Position numbers and translations under genes: made by a program. A DNA stretch of 35,296 nucleotides, from the NCBI RefSeq assembly GCF_016841685.1, contig NZ_JAENYR010000037.1:1-35296 (forward strand), given 5' to 3'. Below the pieces are notes generated by a model. The model was given only the letters and a program-made list of their open reading frames with translations. It ran no database searches and was not told the DNA's origin. Positions 35,146 to 35,296 of the stretch are shown here, piece by piece (position 1 is the first letter of the stretch; every line of letters begins with the position of its first letter). This stretch comes from Thiohalomonas denitrificans. GTDB lineage: Bacteria; Pseudomonadota; Gammaproteobacteria; Thiohalomonadales; Thiohalomonadaceae.

Positions 35146-35296
35146 TGCCCCCCTGCTGCGCAAGCCGAATCAGTGACGAACTCTTAGCCGTCATTGCGAG
35201 CCGTACCCCCTGCTGCGCAGGCCCGAATCGGTGACGAACCTTTAGCCGTCATTGCGAGCCGTACCCCCTGCTGCGCAGGCCCGAATCAGTGACGAA
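35146..35296. repeat. 58-bp tandem repeat running off the window end
   Basis: A 58-bp unit (AGCCGTCATTGCGAGCCGTA, then CCCCCTGCTGCGCAGGCCCG and AATCRGTGACGAAC) is repeated about 2.6 times; matching points at 35186 and 35244 give the period. It is the reverse complement of module B of the array beside cysS. The array probably continues beyond the window. Confidence 0.9.

Overview
The window is chromosomal DNA of a moderately GC-rich gammaproteobacterium, probably from the Chromatiales/Ectothiorhodospiraceae side. I base this on recognisable proteins and gene order, not on a database search. The housekeeping order dnaQ-rnhA-methyltransferase-gloB-mltD-(peptide ABC transporter)-[fabI site]-ppiD-hupB-lon-clpX-clpP-tig-tRNAs-folD-cysS matches, from memory, the PA1816-PA1795 block of Pseudomonas aeruginosa. 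That backbone makes the departures from it easy to see.

Layout. 1-5.2 kb: dnaQ, rnhA and a degenerate SAM methyltransferase on the minus strand, divergent from gloB and the LysM transglycosylase mltD, whose stop codon lies in a CTAGTGG heptamer array. 5.2-11.4 kb: a small zinc-ribbon membrane protein and a yejA-yejB-yejE-yejF peptide importer. 11.4-14.7 kb: a decayed fabI remnant, then an intact SDR-like gene resembling the FabMG enoyl-ACP reductase family, then a dicarboxylate/glutamate symporter. 15-24.3 kb: the protein-quality-control block ppiD, tRNA-Asp/Val, hupB, lon, clpX, clpP and tig, then tRNA-Leu/Lys. 24.4-30.7 kb: a copper-acquisition cluster. 30.8-34.8 kb: tRNA-His/Arg/Pro, folD, a carboxymuconolactone-decarboxylase-like gene and cysS. 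Repeats fill the folD-cysS gap and both window ends.

The most interesting system is the copper cluster. exbB-exbD-tonB, an OprC/NosA-type copper receptor with CxxxM and HxM motifs, and a PCu(A)C periplasmic copper chaperone run in one direction. Facing them are a SafE/DsbD_2-type membrane protein and a sigma-54 activator with no sensor domain. Upstream of exbB there is a near-consensus -24/-12 promoter, two CATATG-centred palindromes exactly 21 bp apart at about -86 and -107, and a perfect 24-bp palindrome at the predicted start of the transcript. I infer a sigma-54-controlled copper-import regulon run by the local activator. That activator carries extra cysteines beside its GAFTGA loop and could sense metal directly.

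The second notable point is enzyme replacement. A 95-codon fabI fragment with an internal deletion sits where Pseudomonas keeps fabI, directly upstream of the FabMG-like gene.

Several repeat families (CGCARAG inverted repeats, a CCTGTCCGAGAA-ended MITE-like element, heptamers, and a three-module tandem array) occupy the gene gaps and often touch stop codons.
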